A stretch of 64,000 nt of DNA from Paenibacillus agri (GCF_013359945.1 NZ_JABWCS010000221.1:310001-374000); one strand, 5' to 3'; shown: positions 16,439-25,763, numbered from the stretch's first letter. The notes: a model not told the origin generated them from the sequence alone. Numbers and translations are program-made.

Positions 16439-17515
16439 ATGAAGAAAAAGAATATTTTGCTAAGCTTGAGCATGTGTATTTTGCTGCTTGTGGCAGCGGG
16501 CTGCGGTTCCAACAGCAACAATGCGGCTGTTAATTCGGGAGCTGGAAATTCGACGGGAAGTACTGCAGCTACGGAAAATACGGGTAGCGGGGATGCCAAA
16601 TCCTACAAGATTGCCATCTCGCAGTATGTTGAGCATCCATCACTTGATGCTACTCGTGAAGGTATTCTGGCTGCACTCAAGGATGCAGGAATTGTTGAGG
16701 GCGAGAATCTGAAGGTGGATTTTGAAAATGCCCAGGCAGATCAGGCGAATAACCTGTCCATCGCCCAAAAGATCGCAGGGGATAAAAATGATCTTGTACT
16801 GGCGATTGCAACACCTTCTGCACAGGCGGTAGTGCAGTCCATCAAGAATGACACACCGATTCTGTTCGCGGCAGTAACGGACCCGCTTGATGCGAAAATT
16901 GTCAAGGATCTCGATCATCCGGGCGGAAATGTCTCCGGGGCATCCGATACAAATCCGGCAGCAATCACTGAGCTAATGGATTTCATTGCGGCACAATTTC
17001 CGAATGTGAAGAAGCTGGGTCTCGTTATTAATGAGGGAGAGCCTAACGCAGTAACGATGGCGGGAATAGCCAAGAAAGCGCTCGACAAGCACGGCATTGA
17101 ACTGGTTAAAGCAGCAATTACAAATACTTCCGAAGTGAAGCAGGCTGCTGAATCGCTCGTTGGCCGTGTTGATGCATTGTATGTCACACTGGACAACACT
17201 GTGGTAGCGGGGATCGAGCCGATCATTCAAACGGCAAATGCCAATAAGCTTCCTTTCTTCTCCAGTGATCGTGATACGGTTGAGAAGGGCGCTTTTGCCA
17301 CAGTAGGTTTCAAATACTTTGACCATGGTTACCAGGTTGGACAGATGGCTGCTGAAGTGCTGAAGGATGGCAAAAAACCGGGAGACATGAAGGTCAGCAT
17401 GCAGGAGAAGCTTGATGTTATTTTGAACCTGAAAGCGGCAGCAGCACAGGGCATTGAGGTTACCGACGCGATGAAGAGCGCAGTCAAAGACCCGGCTAAC
17501 AGCATTATTCAATAA
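16439..17515 (+). CDS. ABC transporter substrate-binding lipoprotein (TrpX-like family)
   Basis: A 358-residue lipoprotein: MKKKNILL signal, lipobox LVAAGC with lipidated Cys22, then a Ser/Thr/Gly/Asn-rich linker (about 25-58). The periplasmic-binding-like domain starts YKIAISQYVEHPSLDA and matches the ABC_sub_bind (PF04392) family. In other Firmicutes that family includes tryptophan/tyrosine-type importers. The start at 16439 is supported by AAAAGGGG upstream; the frame continues further upstream without a ribosome binding site. First gene of a three-gene importer. The substrate is unknown here, and the tryptophan T-box often seen with TrpXYZ is absent. Confidence 0.88.
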   Translation: MKKKNILLSLSMCILLLVAAGCGSNSNNAAVNSGAGNSTGSTAATENTGSGDAKSYKIAISQYVEHPSLDATREGILAALKDAGIVEGENLKVDFENAQADQANNLSIAQKIAGDKNDLVLAIATPSAQAVVQSIKNDTPILFAAVTDPLDAKIVKDLDHPGGNVSGASDTNPAAITELMDFIAAQFPNVKKLGLVINEGEPNAVTMAGIAKKALDKHGIELVKAAITNTSEVKQAAESLVGRVDALYVTLDNTVVAGIEPIIQTANANKLPFFSSDRDTVEKGAFATVGFKYFDHGYQVGQMAAEVLKDGKKPGDMKVSMQEKLDVILNLKAAAAQGIEVTDAMKSAVKDPANSIIQ

Positions 17516-17574
17516 GACATGACACACGGGGCGATTCTGAAGAACGCCCTTGCCGCTTAGGGAGGAAGTCAGCG

Positions 17575-18495
17575 ATGATGAATTCGATGCTTGGTGCTAC
17601 GGAACTGGGCTTACTTTATGCTTTTATGGCTTTAGGGGTATACATTACTTTTCGCATTCTTGATTTTCCGGATCTTACGGTGGACGGAAGCTATACTACC
17701 GGTGGCGCAATAGCCGCTGTTATGATCTCGCACGGGTACTCGCCTTGGTTGGCAACGCTGGCAGCTTTGGCCGGAGGGATGGCGGCAGGCATATGTACGG
17801 GACTGCTGCACACTAAGGGCAAGATTAACGGTCTCCTATCAGGTATCCTGATGATGATTGCCCTATATTCAATTAACCTGCGCATTATGGGCAAACCCAA
17901 CGTCTCGTTAATGGGTGCGGATCTGATATTTGGCTCCGTGAATCCGTTACTGGTTATGCCGTTCGTGGTTCTTGTCGTAAAGCTGCTAATGGACCTGTTC
18001 CTGCGTACTGATCTCGGCCTCGCTTTGCGGGCTACCGGAGATAACGCGCGAATGATCCGCAGCTTTGGGGTGAATACAGACAATACTACGATTCTGGGGA
18101 TTAGCTTATCAAACGGTCTAGTGGCACTTTCAGGTGCCCTGATCGCTCAATACTCGACCTTTGCTGACTCCTCTATGGGAATTGGGATGATCGTTATCGG
18201 CCTGGCCTCCGTAATTATTGGCGAAGCGATCTTCGGCTCCGGGAGTGTATTCCGGGCAACACTGGCGGTCATTCTGGGGTCCATCGTCTACCGGATCGTG
18301 GTCGCACTGGCCTTGCGAGTGCCGTGGCTGAATGCCTCGGATCTTAAGCTGATTACTGCCGTTATCGTCATCGTTGCGCTGGTATTCCCTTCGATTCAGC
18401 GTTACTTAAAGCAGAAGAATGTTGGACGCAAGCGGACAGAAGAATTGGCTGAGCAAGCGCTCCGCAGCAAGAAAGGGGGCGCACTCGATGCTTAA
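17575..18495 (+). CDS. ABC transporter permease (BPD_transp_2 family)
   Basis: A 306-residue permease with about eight hydrophobic helices. The N-terminal segment contains YITFRILDFPDLTVDGSYTT, typical of the permeases that pair with PF04392 binding proteins, and the later coupling region contains GLASVIIGEAIFG. It lies 59 nt after the binding protein gene with GGGAGG about 8 nt before its ATG. The stop overlaps the ATPase gene start by 8 nt. A homodimer of this subunit probably forms the channel. Confidence 0.88.
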   Translation: MMNSMLGATELGLLYAFMALGVYITFRILDFPDLTVDGSYTTGGAIAAVMISHGYSPWLATLAALAGGMAAGICTGLLHTKGKINGLLSGILMMIALYSINLRIMGKPNVSLMGADLIFGSVNPLLVMPFVVLVVKLLMDLFLRTDLGLALRATGDNARMIRSFGVNTDNTTILGISLSNGLVALSGALIAQYSTFADSSMGIGMIVIGLASVIIGEAIFGSGSVFRATLAVILGSIVYRIVVALALRVPWLNASDLKLITAVIVIVALVFPSIQRYLKQKNVGRKRTEELAEQALRSKKGGALDA

Positions 18496-19282
18496 ACTGG
18501 ACAATGTATCGAAGCTGTTCAACCCCGGAACATCTGACGAGAAGATTGCTTTGCTTGGTATTGATTTGGAGCTTCATCCTGGTGATTTTGTTACGATCAT
18601 CGGGAGTAATGGTGCCGGTAAGTCCACGCTGATGAATATTATTTCCGGGGTAATGAAGCCTGATCTTGGCGAAGTGCTGATTGAGGGCAGTTCAATCAGT
18701 GGTCTGCCTGAGTTTCAGCGCAGCCGCTGGGTGGGTCGGGTCTTCCAGGACCCGATGGCAGGTACAGCTCCGCATATGACGATTGAAGAGAATCTGGCGA
18801 TGGCCTATAAACGAGGCAAGAACAGAGGCCTGAGCTTTGGGGTTAATGCGGCGAGACGGACAATGTTCCGCGAGCAGCTAGAGCGTCTGGGCATTGGCCT
18901 GGAGAATCGTCTACGGGCCAAGGTAGGGCTGCTGTCGGGCGGGGAGCGGCAGGCGCTCAGCCTGCTGATGGCGACCTTCACGCAGCCGCAGATTCTGCTG
19001 CTGGACGAGCATACGGCAGCGCTTGATCCTTCCCGTGCGGAGCTGATCACGAAGCTGACGGAGTCCATTGTCCGCGAAATGAAGCTGACCACCTTGATGG
19101 TCACCCATAACATGGAGCAGGCGATCCGCCTGGGGAACCGGCTGATTATGATGGATAAAGGATCGATTATTCTCGATATTGATGCCAGCCGGAAGCAGGA
19201 TTTGACTGTGGAACGCCTGCTGGGAGAATTCGAGGCTATTAGCGGGCACAAGCTGGCAGATGACCGGATCGTGCTTGGTTAA
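18488..19282 (+). CDS. ABC transporter ATP-binding protein
   Basis: A 264-residue nucleotide-binding subunit with Walker A GSNGAGKST (about 37-45), Q-loop region VFQDPMAGTAPHMT, signature LSGGERQALSL (about 143), Walker B ILLLDEHTAALD (about 165) and H-loop VTHN (about 202). The start at 18488 (MLKLDNVSK) is placed by AAAGGGGG and overlaps the permease stop by 8 nt. It completes the importer with the two upstream genes. Confidence 0.93.
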   Translation: MLKLDNVSKLFNPGTSDEKIALLGIDLELHPGDFVTIIGSNGAGKSTLMNIISGVMKPDLGEVLIEGSSISGLPEFQRSRWVGRVFQDPMAGTAPHMTIEENLAMAYKRGKNRGLSFGVNAARRTMFREQLERLGIGLENRLRAKVGLLSGGERQALSLLMATFTQPQILLLDEHTAALDPSRAELITKLTESIVREMKLTTLMVTHNMEQAIRLGNRLIMMDKGSIILDIDASRKQDLTVERLLGEFEAISGHKLADDRIVLG

Positions 19283-19331
19283 TGGTAAAGCCCGTATATC
19301 ATAAGTAATTAACAGCAGGCAAAGAGGCAGG

Positions 19332-19373
19332 GATATAAGGTCCGTTGAGGACTTTATATTCAGGCCTTTTTGT
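19332..19373 (+). terminator. Probable terminator after ABC operon
   Basis: A 12-bp stem with G-T pairs (GATATAAGGTCC / GGACTTTATATT) is followed after a short gap by TTTTTGTTG. Confidence 0.5.
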
Positions 19374-19476
19374 TGTACAGAAGATACGCTGCCGATTCAT
19401 GCACTCGTATGCGAGGTAAAGGTTAGGGAAAGAACTGATCTTGAAGCATGCAATATGATAAGGAGGATGGACATCC

Positions 19477-20268
19477 ATGGCAGAGAACCAGTTGAAAGGT
19501 AAAGTAGCGATAGTGACAGGTGGAGGATCGGGTATAGGCCGAGCGGCAGTGCTTGAATTCGCCAGACAAGGAGCAAAGGTGGCTTTATTGGACCGGACAG
19601 TGGATAAGGCGGAAAAGGTGAAACGACAGGTGGAGCAGGAGGGTGGCCAGGTTCTGGTCATCGGATGCGACATTGCCGATCCCGGGCAGGTGGAATCAGC
19701 AGTTAGACAAGCGGCTGAGGCTTGGGGACAACTGGATATTGTCTTCGCCAACGCTGGTATCAATGGCGCTCTGGCCCCGATTGAGACGATGGATATCGAG
19801 AGCTGGGATCAGACCATTCAAATTAACCTTCGCGGAACGTTCGCTACCGTGAAATATTCAATTCCTTATTTGAAAGAAAAGGGTGGCAGCATCGTCATTA
19901 CCAGTTCGATCAACGGAAACAGGGTCTTCTCCAATATTGGATTTTCCGCGTATAGCACGACGAAAGCTGGTCAGGTGGCCTTTATGAAGATGGCAGCGCT
20001 GGAGCTGGCCCAATTCAAGATTCGCGTTAACGCAATCTGCCCTGGAGCTATCAAAACCAACATTGATAAGAATACCTTTCCTTCAGATGATTTAAGTGAG
20101 GTACAAATTCCTGTGGAGTTCCCCGAAGGGGATCAGCCGCTGGAAGAGGGTCCAGGAAGTTCAGAGCAAGTCGCCAAGCTTGCACTGTTTCTGGCCTCTG
20201 ACAACTCAGATCATATCACGGGTACAGAAATCTATTGTGACGGGGCAGAGTCACTGCTGCATGGCTAG
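19477..20268 (+). CDS. SDR family NAD(P)-dependent oxidoreductase
   Basis: A 263-residue classical short-chain dehydrogenase/reductase. It has the cofactor motif VTGGGSGIGRA (about 14), a downstream Asp in ALLDRT (about 40, suggesting an NAD preference), the NAGI motif (about 93), and the catalytic Ser/Tyr/Lys set in ITSSIN and YSTTK (about 146-168). The C-terminus has the usual TGTEIYCDG. The substrate cannot be inferred. The start ATG at 19477 follows AAGGAGG; an ATG at 19467 is in another frame. Single gene. Confidence 0.87.
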   Translation: MAENQLKGKVAIVTGGGSGIGRAAVLEFARQGAKVALLDRTVDKAEKVKRQVEQEGGQVLVIGCDIADPGQVESAVRQAAEAWGQLDIVFANAGINGALAPIETMDIESWDQTIQINLRGTFATVKYSIPYLKEKGGSIVITSSINGNRVFSNIGFSAYSTTKAGQVAFMKMAALELAQFKIRVNAICPGAIKTNIDKNTFPSDDLSEVQIPVEFPEGDQPLEEGPGSSEQVAKLALFLASDNSDHITGTEIYCDGAESLLHG

Positions 20269-20461
20269 TTCCGACTAATTTGAGCCGACCTTGCATATGA
20301 TGAACCGAATGTCCTTTCCTACCTAAAACGGGTTTCCGCCCCGCGCAGATTTACGGTGTATCCGGCCGTGCCTGTCAGGGGTTGAAATTCCGTTTTTGCT
20401 TATAGAAAGGGGCAGGGGTTTCAGTTATAATGGATTATCTGTGAGGAGAGGAGAATACAGG

Positions 20462-21178
20462 ATGGAATTACATTTTGAATCGATTATCAAACTTTGTGTG
20501 GCCATGCTGTTCGGGCTGTTCATCGGTATCGACAGGCAGATTAAGCAGAAACCGCTGGGGATTCGGACCAGTATGGTCATCAGTATTGCGAGCTGTCTGG
20601 TTACGCTCGTATCCATTCATGCGTTCGACAAGTTTGCTGGACCGGATCATCCCAACATGGACCCGATGCGACTAGCTGCGCAAATTGTGAGCGGGATCGG
20701 TTTTCTGGGTGCAGGTGTGATTCTGCGCAGAGGAGGCGATGCGATCTCCGGTCTGACCTCTGCGGCGCTAATCTGGACGGCTTCTGGCATCGGGATCGCG
20801 GTAGGCGCCGGCTTCTATGAGGAGGCGGCTTATGCAGTTGCACTGCTGATGTTTGCTGTGAACGCTGTTCCGCACCTGATTAAAGCGATCGGGCCGCAGG
20901 TGCTTAACAAGCATGAGGTTTCCGTCAAAATCATTATGGAACCCAATTACGTATTGACAGACGTCATCCTTAAAATTGAGAAGCCTGAAGCCATCTCGCA
21001 GAAGCGGCCGAAAGGCTATGTCAGAACCATTCGCCGCATAAAAATTAAGGATTTGGATGACGGCAGGCAATTGATTGATATGGTCCTGTCTACGCCAGAC
21101 CGGGATTATGCCACGGAAATCTATTATGATATCAAGAAGATTGAGCATGTTATGAGTGTGGAAGTAGAGCAGTTATAA
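20462..21178 (+). CDS. MgtC/SapB family membrane protein
   Basis: A 238-residue protein with four hydrophobic helices in the first 135 residues, including LFGLFIGIDRQIKQKPLGIR and the GIGFLGAGVILRRG segment characteristic of MgtC/SapB. A soluble C-terminal ACT-like region (about 145-238) follows. MgtC-type proteins modulate Mg2+ homeostasis or F-ATPase in pathogens; the role in soil bacteria is less clear. The start at 20462 is preceded by GAGGAGAGGAG. Single gene. Confidence 0.83.
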   Translation: MELHFESIIKLCVAMLFGLFIGIDRQIKQKPLGIRTSMVISIASCLVTLVSIHAFDKFAGPDHPNMDPMRLAAQIVSGIGFLGAGVILRRGGDAISGLTSAALIWTASGIGIAVGAGFYEEAAYAVALLMFAVNAVPHLIKAIGPQVLNKHEVSVKIIMEPNYVLTDVILKIEKPEAISQKRPKGYVRTIRRIKIKDLDDGRQLIDMVLSTPDRDYATEIYYDIKKIEHVMSVEVEQL

Positions 21179-21264
21179 AAGGTCATGTTAACGCTTGCGA
21201 AGATGTGGTAATCTAACAAGTGGAGAGTATTTCTGAAGGTACTGAAGGGAGACTGTACACAATC

Positions 21265-22254
21265 ATGTCGATTACAGCATTTGAAGGGCAATATGAAGGA
21301 GAAGCCGCCATTTGGCTCAAAGCCGGGCGTTATGAAGCGGCGCTACTACCGGGGATCGGCGGCAACTTGATTTGCTTCCGTGATACCGAAAACGGTTACC
21401 GTTTCCTGCACGAGCCAGGAGCGGAAGAAATGGAAGACTTTAAAGCCAGTCCTGGCATTCATGGCATTCCGGTACTATTTCCACCGAACCGCTACGAGGA
21501 TGGTAAATTTCCGTGGAAGGGACATACCTATCAGTTCCCTGTGAATGAGGCGGCAACCGGCAATCACTTGCACGGGTTCCTTCATACGGCAGCCTGGGAG
21601 GTTGAGGAGTTCGGCAGCAGTAAGACTGAAAGCTTTGTTACCGTCAAAATAAAAGTGGATGAGAATCACCCCTCCTATCAATATTTACCGTTTAACTATA
21701 CGATCAAGCTGCGCTACAGCCTCGGAGAAGGCGGTTTGTCCCAACAACTGCTGGTACATAATGACGGCACAGAGGAAATGCCTTGCCTCTTGGCATTCCA
21801 TACGGCGATCAATGCCCCGTTCGCTCCGGGAAGCACGTCACAGGACTACCGGGTGAAGCTTACGCTTGGACAACGTTGGGAACTGAATGAACGGATGCTT
21901 CCTACCGGATCTTTCCAGGAACTGCAGCCCGAAGAGCTTCAATTGCGCGATGAAGGTGTGAATCCGTTCTATGCTTCAATGGATAATCATTACACAGCCG
22001 TGGCTCAAAACGGACGCAATCGGATGGAACTGACAGACAGTCGAGCCGGCGTTACGCTAGTCTATGATGTAGGTGCCTCCTACAAGCAATGGATGATTTG
22101 GAACAATGGTGCGACAGAGGGCTTCTTCTGCCCTGAACCGCAGATTAACCTTGTAAATGCTCCAAATGTAAATCTTCCGGCAGAAGAGATTGGTTTGTTC
22201 AGTTTAAAGGCGGGCGAATATTGGGAAGAGACCAGCCGTTTATATGTAAAATAA
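21265..22254 (+). CDS. Aldose 1-epimerase (galactose mutarotase family)
   Basis: A protein of about 329 residues with the beta-sandwich mutarotase fold. Conserved elements include GGNLICFRD (about 35), the sugar-binding arginine and histidine in GIPVLFPPNRYEDG and HLHGFLHTAAW (about 105), and a C-terminal glutamate-bearing segment FFCPEPQINLVNAPN. It interconverts alpha and beta anomers of hexoses; the specific sugar is uncertain. The ATG at 21265 is preferred; a GTG at 21220 would add 15 residues but lacks a ribosome binding site. Single gene with a terminator. Confidence 0.82.
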   Translation: MSITAFEGQYEGEAAIWLKAGRYEAALLPGIGGNLICFRDTENGYRFLHEPGAEEMEDFKASPGIHGIPVLFPPNRYEDGKFPWKGHTYQFPVNEAATGNHLHGFLHTAAWEVEEFGSSKTESFVTVKIKVDENHPSYQYLPFNYTIKLRYSLGEGGLSQQLLVHNDGTEEMPCLLAFHTAINAPFAPGSTSQDYRVKLTLGQRWELNERMLPTGSFQELQPEELQLRDEGVNPFYASMDNHYTAVAQNGRNRMELTDSRAGVTLVYDVGASYKQWMIWNNGATEGFFCPEPQINLVNAPNVNLPAEEIGLFSLKAGEYWEETSRLYVK

Positions 22255-22316
22255 GGTAGGGTGTTTCTTCAAAATTAGTATTTGGTAGATAGGTCTTAAA
22301 GTCCTATGAGTAACTG

Positions 22317-22376
22317 GAAACCGCTCTTTTGAAAATGGGAACAGAGACCCTGTACCATGAAGAGAGCGGTTTCTTA
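22317..22376 (+). terminator. Terminator after aldose epimerase gene
   Basis: Arms GAAACCGCTCT / AGAGCGGTTTC are separated by a long loop and followed by a modest T-rich tail. Confidence 0.6.
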
Positions 22377-22505
22377 TATTTGTATATCCCACGTATACAA
22401 GGTTCTTCAACGCATTTATATTTCACTGCTTTAAACTGTTATTGTACATGTGGAATTTGCGTCTTTACGCAATATCCAGTTAGTACGAATTTTACATATT
22501 AGTAG

Positions 22506-22569
22506 AAGGGACAGGCTTGCGGTTGATGATAAACCATTGGATAATAGGTTGAAAATCAATCTGTCCCTT
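22506..22569. repeat. Inverted repeat in the TraX-like gene leader
   Basis: Perfect 9-bp arms AAGGGACAG (22506-22514) and CTGTCCCTT (22561-22569) flank a 46-nt loop containing a smaller GGTT/AACC stem. It ends about 12 nt before the ribosome binding site of the TraX-like gene, so it could be a leader structure or an operator. Confidence 0.5.
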
Positions 22570-22592
22570 CCCGAGTCTAAAGGAGGAGTGGA

Positions 22593-23261
22593 ATGCAGAT
22601 TCTTGCAATGGTGACCATGCTGATCGATCATATCGGCGCCATCTTTTTTCCGGGCGAAATGACCTGGAGATATATAGGGAGAATTGCTTTTCCAATCTAT
22701 TGCTATGCACTTGTACAGGGGCACATCCATACCTCATCCCGATCCAAATATGTACTGCGGCTGCTCTTCATCGCCCTGCTTGCCCAGATACCATACAATC
22801 TGGCCTTGAATCCGGGTGGATGGAATGTCGTATTTACACTATTGCTTTCGGTGCTTGTGCTGATCGTACTAGACAAACTGCCCAGTCCCTGGTTGGGTGT
22901 ACCGGTCGTTGCCGCTGCTGTGCTGTTGATGGAATATTACCCGCTGGATTATAACGCTTACGGTCTGCTGCTGGTTCTCATTTTTCGCTATACGAGATCG
23001 CATGGGCTGGTGCTGGCACATCTGGCGCTCAACATATTCTATCTATTCTACTACGGCTGGCTGATACAAATGGCGAGTCTTATTCCGACCCTGGCTATTG
23101 TATACGCACCGGCCATATGGACAACCCTGCAGCGTCGTCGTGTGCCGCGTTGGGTATGGTGGTCTTTCTATCCGGTTCATCTCACAGTGTTGGCCGTAGT
23201 AAGAGGGCTAGTGAATGGTCAGTGGATGTCTATAGACTGGATGCAACTGCTTAAGCTGTAG
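22593..23261 (+). CDS. TraX family membrane protein (putative acyltransferase)
   Basis: A 222-residue integral membrane protein with about seven hydrophobic helices. It starts with the characteristic LAMVTMLIDHIGAIFFP and GRIAFPIYCYALVQG of TraX. In E. coli F plasmid TraX N-acetylates pilin; chromosomal Firmicutes homologues have no proven target. The conserved D-H pair in the first helix may be catalytic (inference). AAAGGAGG is ideally placed before the ATG. Single gene. Confidence 0.82.
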   Translation: MQILAMVTMLIDHIGAIFFPGEMTWRYIGRIAFPIYCYALVQGHIHTSSRSKYVLRLLFIALLAQIPYNLALNPGGWNVVFTLLLSVLVLIVLDKLPSPWLGVPVVAAAVLLMEYYPLDYNAYGLLLVLIFRYTRSHGLVLAHLALNIFYLFYYGWLIQMASLIPTLAIVYAPAIWTTLQRRRVPRWVWWSFYPVHLTVLAVVRGLVNGQWMSIDWMQLLKL

Positions 23262-23352
23262 TGGAACATCATCGACAAGAATAGCGTTTACAAATCTTGG
23301 CTTGGTTGAGATAATGAATTGATTTCACAAAATTCGGAAGAGGAGACATGCT

Positions 23353-24873
23353 ATGAGAAAAATCAAATCGAGAGCCCTATGGTTTATGCCTTTCATTGCG
23401 CTTGTGCTGGTTCTGGCAGGTTGTCAATCAGTTGGTGGATTCGATGTTAACAAGGCGCTGCTTGGAGATTTGGATGTAAAGTCGTCCGAATACAGCACGA
23501 AGTTATCCTTGGCTGCTGTGCCGTCTAGTGACAAACTTAGTGAAGAGGATCAACAGATTGTAGATCTTATTAATTCTTTATCTTTGAATGTAAGCAACTT
23601 GAAGCTGCAGGATAATGGTGATATTTCCGCAAAAGGAACTGTGGGCTACAAGAAGTTGAACTTGCCGTTCGCATTCTTTATGGATAAGGAAGCGATCGTA
23701 CTTAATGTAGAGGGTGCGAAACAGCCGTTCTATTTCCCAATTGCTTCTTACGAGAAGGAGTTTGGTGTCGCAGGTCTGGATCCAGCCAAAGCGGAAGATC
23801 TGTCCAAGCTGATTACGCAATTTGTTGTTAAAAATCTGCCGAACCCGGGTGTAATTAACGTCTCGAGCGTTAGTGAGGCAGTCTATGGTGAGCAGCTTAA
23901 TCTGACTAAGCTGCATGCAGAGGTGACAGGTCAAGAATTGCCTGCACTTCTGAAAACATTCCTAAAATCAATATCTAAGGATACCGAGGGCTTCACTACT
24001 TTGATCAGCGGTCTTTATGACTATCTATATCCAATTGTTAAGGCCTCGGGTGTTAATGCAGACGACTACCTCAATCTTGGTCTCGGCGATCTTCCGCTGG
24101 ATGATAAAGAGGGTGTTGTAACCGTTCTGCATGACGCGGCGAAGCTAGCTGTAGATTCCTTGCTGCTTGTTTATGACAAGGAGCTTGATAATCTGTATGA
24201 ATACGAGCCTGAATTGAAAACAGTGCTCAGTAAGGATACAAAACTTCAAGTCGACCTCTATGTCGACAGTAGCCTGCATATCCGCAAGCAGAATATCGAT
24301 CTGAAGATCGCGCTTCCGCAAGTGGATGGCATTCCGCTGAAAAGTATTTCTCTGAAGGCAGAGTCGCAAGCCTGGAACATTGGGGGCAAAGTAACGGCTG
24401 ATCACCTCAGCACAGAGGGTGCCCTGGATGTTAATAAGGTGAACCTGACTCCAGGAGAGACGCTGAGAAGCTTTGAACCAGGGTCCGATGTGTACCGTCT
24501 GCTCAAGGACGAAATCGGCATTACCAAAAAGTCGCTTGTGATTGCTCCAGACGATGATTATTACTATCCGGTTGTGATTGATAATACAACTTATGTACCG
24601 CTGCGCTACTTGGCAGAGGATTTGGATGCGACCATTAAGTGGGATGGTGCAACCAGAACGATTACTGTCACTGACGATTTGGAAGGCGACCAATTGGTCT
24701 TCAAAGTCGGTTCTGCCCAAGCTACGCTGAATGGAACCAAGATTAATCTTGGGAAGGCTGTATTTATTGATGAGTACGGCGATGCCAATGTGCCACTCCG
24801 TGTTCTGGCGGAAGCCCTGCATGGCAAGGTGACCAGAGACGAAGAGGGCTGGATTTACATTAATCGTAATTAG
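23353..24873 (+). CDS. Lipoprotein with C-terminal copper-amine-oxidase-N domain
   Basis: A 506-residue exported protein with signal peptide and lipobox LVLAGC (Cys24). The central region (about 30-390) is a large LPPG/LolA-like or unknown beta-rich domain that I do not recognise. The C-terminal about 115 residues form a copper-amine-oxidase-N-terminal-like domain with NTTYVPLRYLAEDL and ANVPLRVLAEAL. In Paenibacillus this domain is a surface/peptidoglycan-associated module; there is no amine oxidase catalytic core. GGAAGAGGAG precedes the ATG. A terminator follows. Confidence 0.78.
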   Translation: MRKIKSRALWFMPFIALVLVLAGCQSVGGFDVNKALLGDLDVKSSEYSTKLSLAAVPSSDKLSEEDQQIVDLINSLSLNVSNLKLQDNGDISAKGTVGYKKLNLPFAFFMDKEAIVLNVEGAKQPFYFPIASYEKEFGVAGLDPAKAEDLSKLITQFVVKNLPNPGVINVSSVSEAVYGEQLNLTKLHAEVTGQELPALLKTFLKSISKDTEGFTTLISGLYDYLYPIVKASGVNADDYLNLGLGDLPLDDKEGVVTVLHDAAKLAVDSLLLVYDKELDNLYEYEPELKTVLSKDTKLQVDLYVDSSLHIRKQNIDLKIALPQVDGIPLKSISLKAESQAWNIGGKVTADHLSTEGALDVNKVNLTPGETLRSFEPGSDVYRLLKDEIGITKKSLVIAPDDDYYYPVVIDNTTYVPLRYLAEDLDATIKWDGATRTITVTDDLEGDQLVFKVGSAQATLNGTKINLGKAVFIDEYGDANVPLRVLAEALHGKVTRDEEGWIYINRN

Positions 24874-24900
24874 TACACATAATGAATTATAGGTAAGAGT

Positions 24901-24947
24901 AAGGCCGCTTTCTCTGCGCAAAGAACTTGCGTGGAGGGCGGCTTTTT
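24901..24947 (+). terminator. Terminator after CuAO-N lipoprotein gene
   Basis: A long hairpin, GCCGC...TTGCGTGGAGGGCGGC with internal TGCGCAA/TTGCG pairing, followed by TTTTT. Confidence 0.7.
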
Positions 24948-25077
24948 ATGTGTCGGGATGGGTCTTGTCCATGAGGTTTATAAGCTATCTTCCAAATGGT
25001 GAATAATAAGGCACGAGGACAGCGAAAATAAGCAATGATAAACATTCATATCCGACAAAAAAAGTAGAGTATTACTG

Positions 25078-25106
25078 TTGCAAATCTCGAAAAAAAGTGC
25101 TAAGAT
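25078..25106 (+). promoter_or_regulatory. Sigma-A promoter of the nitroreductase gene
   Basis: TTGCAA (25078-25083), a 17-nt spacer and TAAGAT (25101-25106), about 30 nt upstream of GGAGG and 42 nt upstream of the ATG. Confidence 0.7.
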
Positions 25107-25148
25107 GTAAAAAAGTAAGCAACTAAAATTAATGGAGGTAGTTATTTT

Positions 25149-25748
25149 ATGTCCAAAAATTTTTTTGAAGCCGTTAAAGGTAGACGTTCTGTATATGCCA
25201 TCAGCAAAGAATCCACGATTTCCGACGAAAGAATCAAGGAAATTGTTGAAGAGGCTGTATTACATAGCCCATCTTCTTTCAACTCCCAAAGTGCCAGAGC
25301 TGTAGTTCTGCTCGGTGAAAATCACGATAAACTTTGGAATATTGCGGAAGACGCCCTTCGTAAAATCGTTCCAGCGGATCAGTTCGAAGCCACTGCACAA
25401 AGACTGGGTGCTTTCAAAGCCGGTTACGGTTCCGTCTTGTTCTTTGAAGACCAAAATGTTATTAAACAACTTCAAGAAAAATTTGCAACCTATGCTGACA
25501 ACTTCCCGCTCTGGTCTAACCAATCTTCCGGTATTCTGCAATTCGTAGTATGGACTGCATTTGCTGAAGAAGGCTTGGGTGCATCCTTGCAGCACTACAA
25601 CCCGCTGATCGATGATGAAGTCAAGAAAGAATGGGGCATCCCGCAAGAATGGAAGCTGATTGCTCAATTGCCGTTTGGCAAGACAGTAGCTGCACCTGGA
25701 CCGAAAGAATTCCAACCGATTGAAGAGCGCGTGAAATTCGTTAAATAA
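25149..25748 (+). CDS. Nitroreductase family protein
   Basis: A 199-residue FMN-dependent oxidoreductase of the small nitroreductase family. It starts FFEAVKGRRSVYAISKE with the FMN-phosphate-binding RRS segment, followed by HSPSSFNSQSARAVVL (about 38-54) and the isoalloxazine region EEGLGASLQHYNP (about 137-150). The physiological substrate is unknown; family members often respond to thiol or oxidative stress. The promoter is strong, the codons are A/T-ending compared with neighbours, and the gene stands alone between terminators, suggesting high expression. Confidence 0.88.
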   Translation: MSKNFFEAVKGRRSVYAISKESTISDERIKEIVEEAVLHSPSSFNSQSARAVVLLGENHDKLWNIAEDALRKIVPADQFEATAQRLGAFKAGYGSVLFFEDQNVIKQLQEKFATYADNFPLWSNQSSGILQFVVWTAFAEEGLGASLQHYNPLIDDEVKKEWGIPQEWKLIAQLPFGKTVAAPGPKEFQPIEERVKFVK

Positions 25749-25763
25749 GAATGACTCAATAAC

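Larger units (their letters stand above)
22255..22592. other. Intergenic region with terminator and inverted repeat
   Basis: This 338-nt gap contains the epimerase terminator and, just before the TraX-like gene, a 9-bp inverted repeat (listed separately). No small gene with a convincing ribosome binding site was found. Confidence 0.5.
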
